Assembly (NCBI GenBank): GCA_002784245.1
Contig: PFKL01000086.1
Location: forward strand, 1-6,795
DNA: 6,795 bases
Direction: 5' to 3'
DNA from: Comamonadaceae bacterium CG_4_10_14_3_um_filter_60_75
Lineage (GTDB): Bacteria; Pseudomonadota; Gammaproteobacteria; Burkholderiales; Burkholderiaceae_C
Shown: in pieces, positions 6,794 to 6,795 of the stretch
How positions within the stretch are numbered: position 1 is the stretch's first letter
How the letters are laid out: each line of letters opens with the position of its first letter
The notes under the pieces: generated by a model
Database searches by the model: none
The model's input: the letters and a program-made list of their open reading frames with translations, nothing else
What the model was told of the DNA's origin: nothing
Translations under genes and position numbers: made by a program

Positions 6794-6795
6794 GT

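Overview
The window looks like chromosomal DNA of a betaproteobacterium, most plausibly a Comamonadaceae member (Rhodoferax/Polaromonas-like). The grounds are the moderate-to-high GC content and the style of the signalling proteins: long PAS-GGDEF(-EAL) sensors, a 36-helix-type chemoreceptor tail, and a degenerate stem-loop resembling the interspersed 'tagctgcttg...caagcta' repeats I recall from that family. This is a judgement from sequence style, not a database match.

Layout: (1) 2-553, plus strand, is the C-terminal signalling domain of a methyl-accepting chemotaxis protein cut by the left window edge. (2) 554-644 is a short gap with a weak hairpin/T-rich tract and a degenerate stem-loop. 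(3) 645-3779, plus strand, is a complete membrane-bound c-di-GMP enzyme: dCACHE-like periplasmic sensor, HAMP, two PAS, GGDEF, EAL. (4) 3780-4351 holds no intact gene but is a small gene graveyard. It contains an in-frame fragment of a second EAL domain with a TGC-to-TGA-type nonsense codon, a roughly 200-bp imperfect foldback element, and a minus-strand VapC-like PIN toxin remnant with an internal deletion. (5) 4352-6793, minus strand, is a multi-PAS diguanylate cyclase whose 5' end lies beyond the right edge.

Functionally the window is a sensory-signalling cluster: one chemoreceptor and two c-di-GMP turnover proteins in tail-to-tail orientation. The two enzymes look biochemically different. 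The plus-strand protein keeps all recognisable EAL catalytic residues and has lost the Arg of the GGDEF inhibitory site, whereas the minus-strand protein has an intact RxxD inhibitory site and no EAL domain. I found no convincing new multi-gene system. The most informative part is the decayed 570-bp region between the two convergent genes.
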